Source of the DNA: Moritella sp. JT01
Lineage (GTDB): Bacteria > Pseudomonadota > Gammaproteobacteria > Enterobacterales > Moritellaceae
Assembly (NCBI RefSeq): GCF_001574435.1
Contig: NZ_LOCN01000007.1
Location: 124,001-188,000, forward strand
Direction: 5' to 3'
DNA length: 64,000 nt
The position numbers and the translations under genes were made by a program. Under the pieces are notes generated by a model that had not been told where the DNA came from, did not search any database, and saw only the letters and a list, made by a program, of their open reading frames with translations. Position 1 is the stretch's first letter; the number at the start of each line of letters is the position of its first letter. Shown here piece after piece: positions 63,735 through 64,000 of the stretch.

Positions 63735-64000
63735 TTACTTCTTCTTCCACTGACCTGGAGAAGATTCAATAAACTGACCTTTTTCTGTCAACGATATTGC
63801 TTTTTTCGCTGCACGTACAGAAATGGCCTTAACCGACACATTATGCTTGGTTGCTAGCTCTTGATATTTAGCTTTACGCTTATCATTTACCGTTTTAACT
63901 AATGCATTCACTTCACTGCTTGGTTTCACAGCGCCAAGGTAACCATTCGTTTGCTCACCAACCAATCCTGATTGCTTCGCGTCTTGTAAATCAATCGCCT
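63735..64000 (-). CDS. YdbL/DUF1318 family protein (5' end outside window)
   Basis: The frame runs off the right edge. Visible: AIDLQDAKQSGLVGEQTNGY, then NDKRKAKYQELATKHNVSVKAI and the end SSPGQWKKK, the usual YdbL pattern (GxVGE, ERKAxYQxLA, NGxWxKK). YdbL is a small periplasmic protein, generally beside ydbH and the ynbE lipoprotein gene, which take part in outer-membrane lipid transport; those would lie past the window. Confidence 0.85.
   Translation of the reverse strand, partial: AIDLQDAKQSGLVGEQTNGYLGAVKPSSEVNALVKTVNDKRKAKYQELATKHNVSVKAISVRAAKKAISLTEKGQFIESSPGQWKKK

Overview
The window looks like chromosome of an AT-rich marine gammaproteobacterium near Moritella, Psychromonas, Shewanella and Vibrio. 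That placement is inferred from gene content: a VolA-type lipase, HspQ, a TyrP with TyrR boxes, FeoABC, an RpoS-like accessory sigma factor, an M4 protease with a GlyGly-CTERM-like tail, and an ExeM-type nuclease. No rRNA, phage genes, CRISPR array or intact insertion sequence was seen. There is one tRNA, tRNA-Ser(UGA).

Layout. 1-0.8 kb: 5' part of a FAD monooxygenase with a DnaJ-like zinc finger in front. 1.4-6.8 kb: giant secreted M4 metalloprotease. 7.2-20.8 kb: mostly housekeeping and metabolic genes (fadD, alkaline phosphatase, PAS-GGDEF cyclase, ExeM-like nuclease, murQ, hspQ, thpR, FKBP, iron ADH, MATE pump), ending in a ToxR-like membrane regulator. 21.3-33.7 kb: accessory region. It holds a predicted alpha-helical pore-forming toxin and a large secreted partner, tRNA-Ser, an RHS protein whose core domain is supplied by a separate, translationally coupled protein, and two divergent secreted proteins that share a C-terminal domain.

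33.9-38.1 kb: small housekeeping genes, including a second-type peptide deformylase, a cold-shock protein and a cold-shock-domain membrane protein. 38.5-41.6 kb: a 1031-aa ABC-exporter-like protein with no recognisable ATPase motifs and a C-terminal cyclic-nucleotide-binding-like domain. 41.8-43.7 kb: three-gene operon (BtuF-like protein without signal peptide, Cys-rich CWC/DUF5522 protein, Dph6-like ATP-pyrophosphatase). 43.8-52.4 kb: chromate transporter, P-loop kinase, VolA lipase with a FadR-like site upstream, sigma factor, ArsR/NnrS pair. 52.6-55.3 kb: feoABC behind a Fur-like box. 55.5-59 kb: ABC exporter and tyrP. 59-63.7 kb: a duplicated lipoprotein gene with its promoter, flanking a 5'-nucleotidase, plus intergenic repeats and an outer-membrane-protein remnant. 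The window ends in a ydbL-like gene.

How it fits together. Several genes point to scavenging of macromolecules and phosphate: protease, nuclease, 5'-nucleotidase, alkaline phosphatase behind a possible Pho box, lipase and acyl-CoA synthetase. The strongest candidates for undescribed biology are the toxin/RHS/secreted-protein region, the ATPase-dead ABC-cNMP protein and the BtuF/CWC/Dph6 operon. All functional calls rest on motif recognition by eye; no database search was run.
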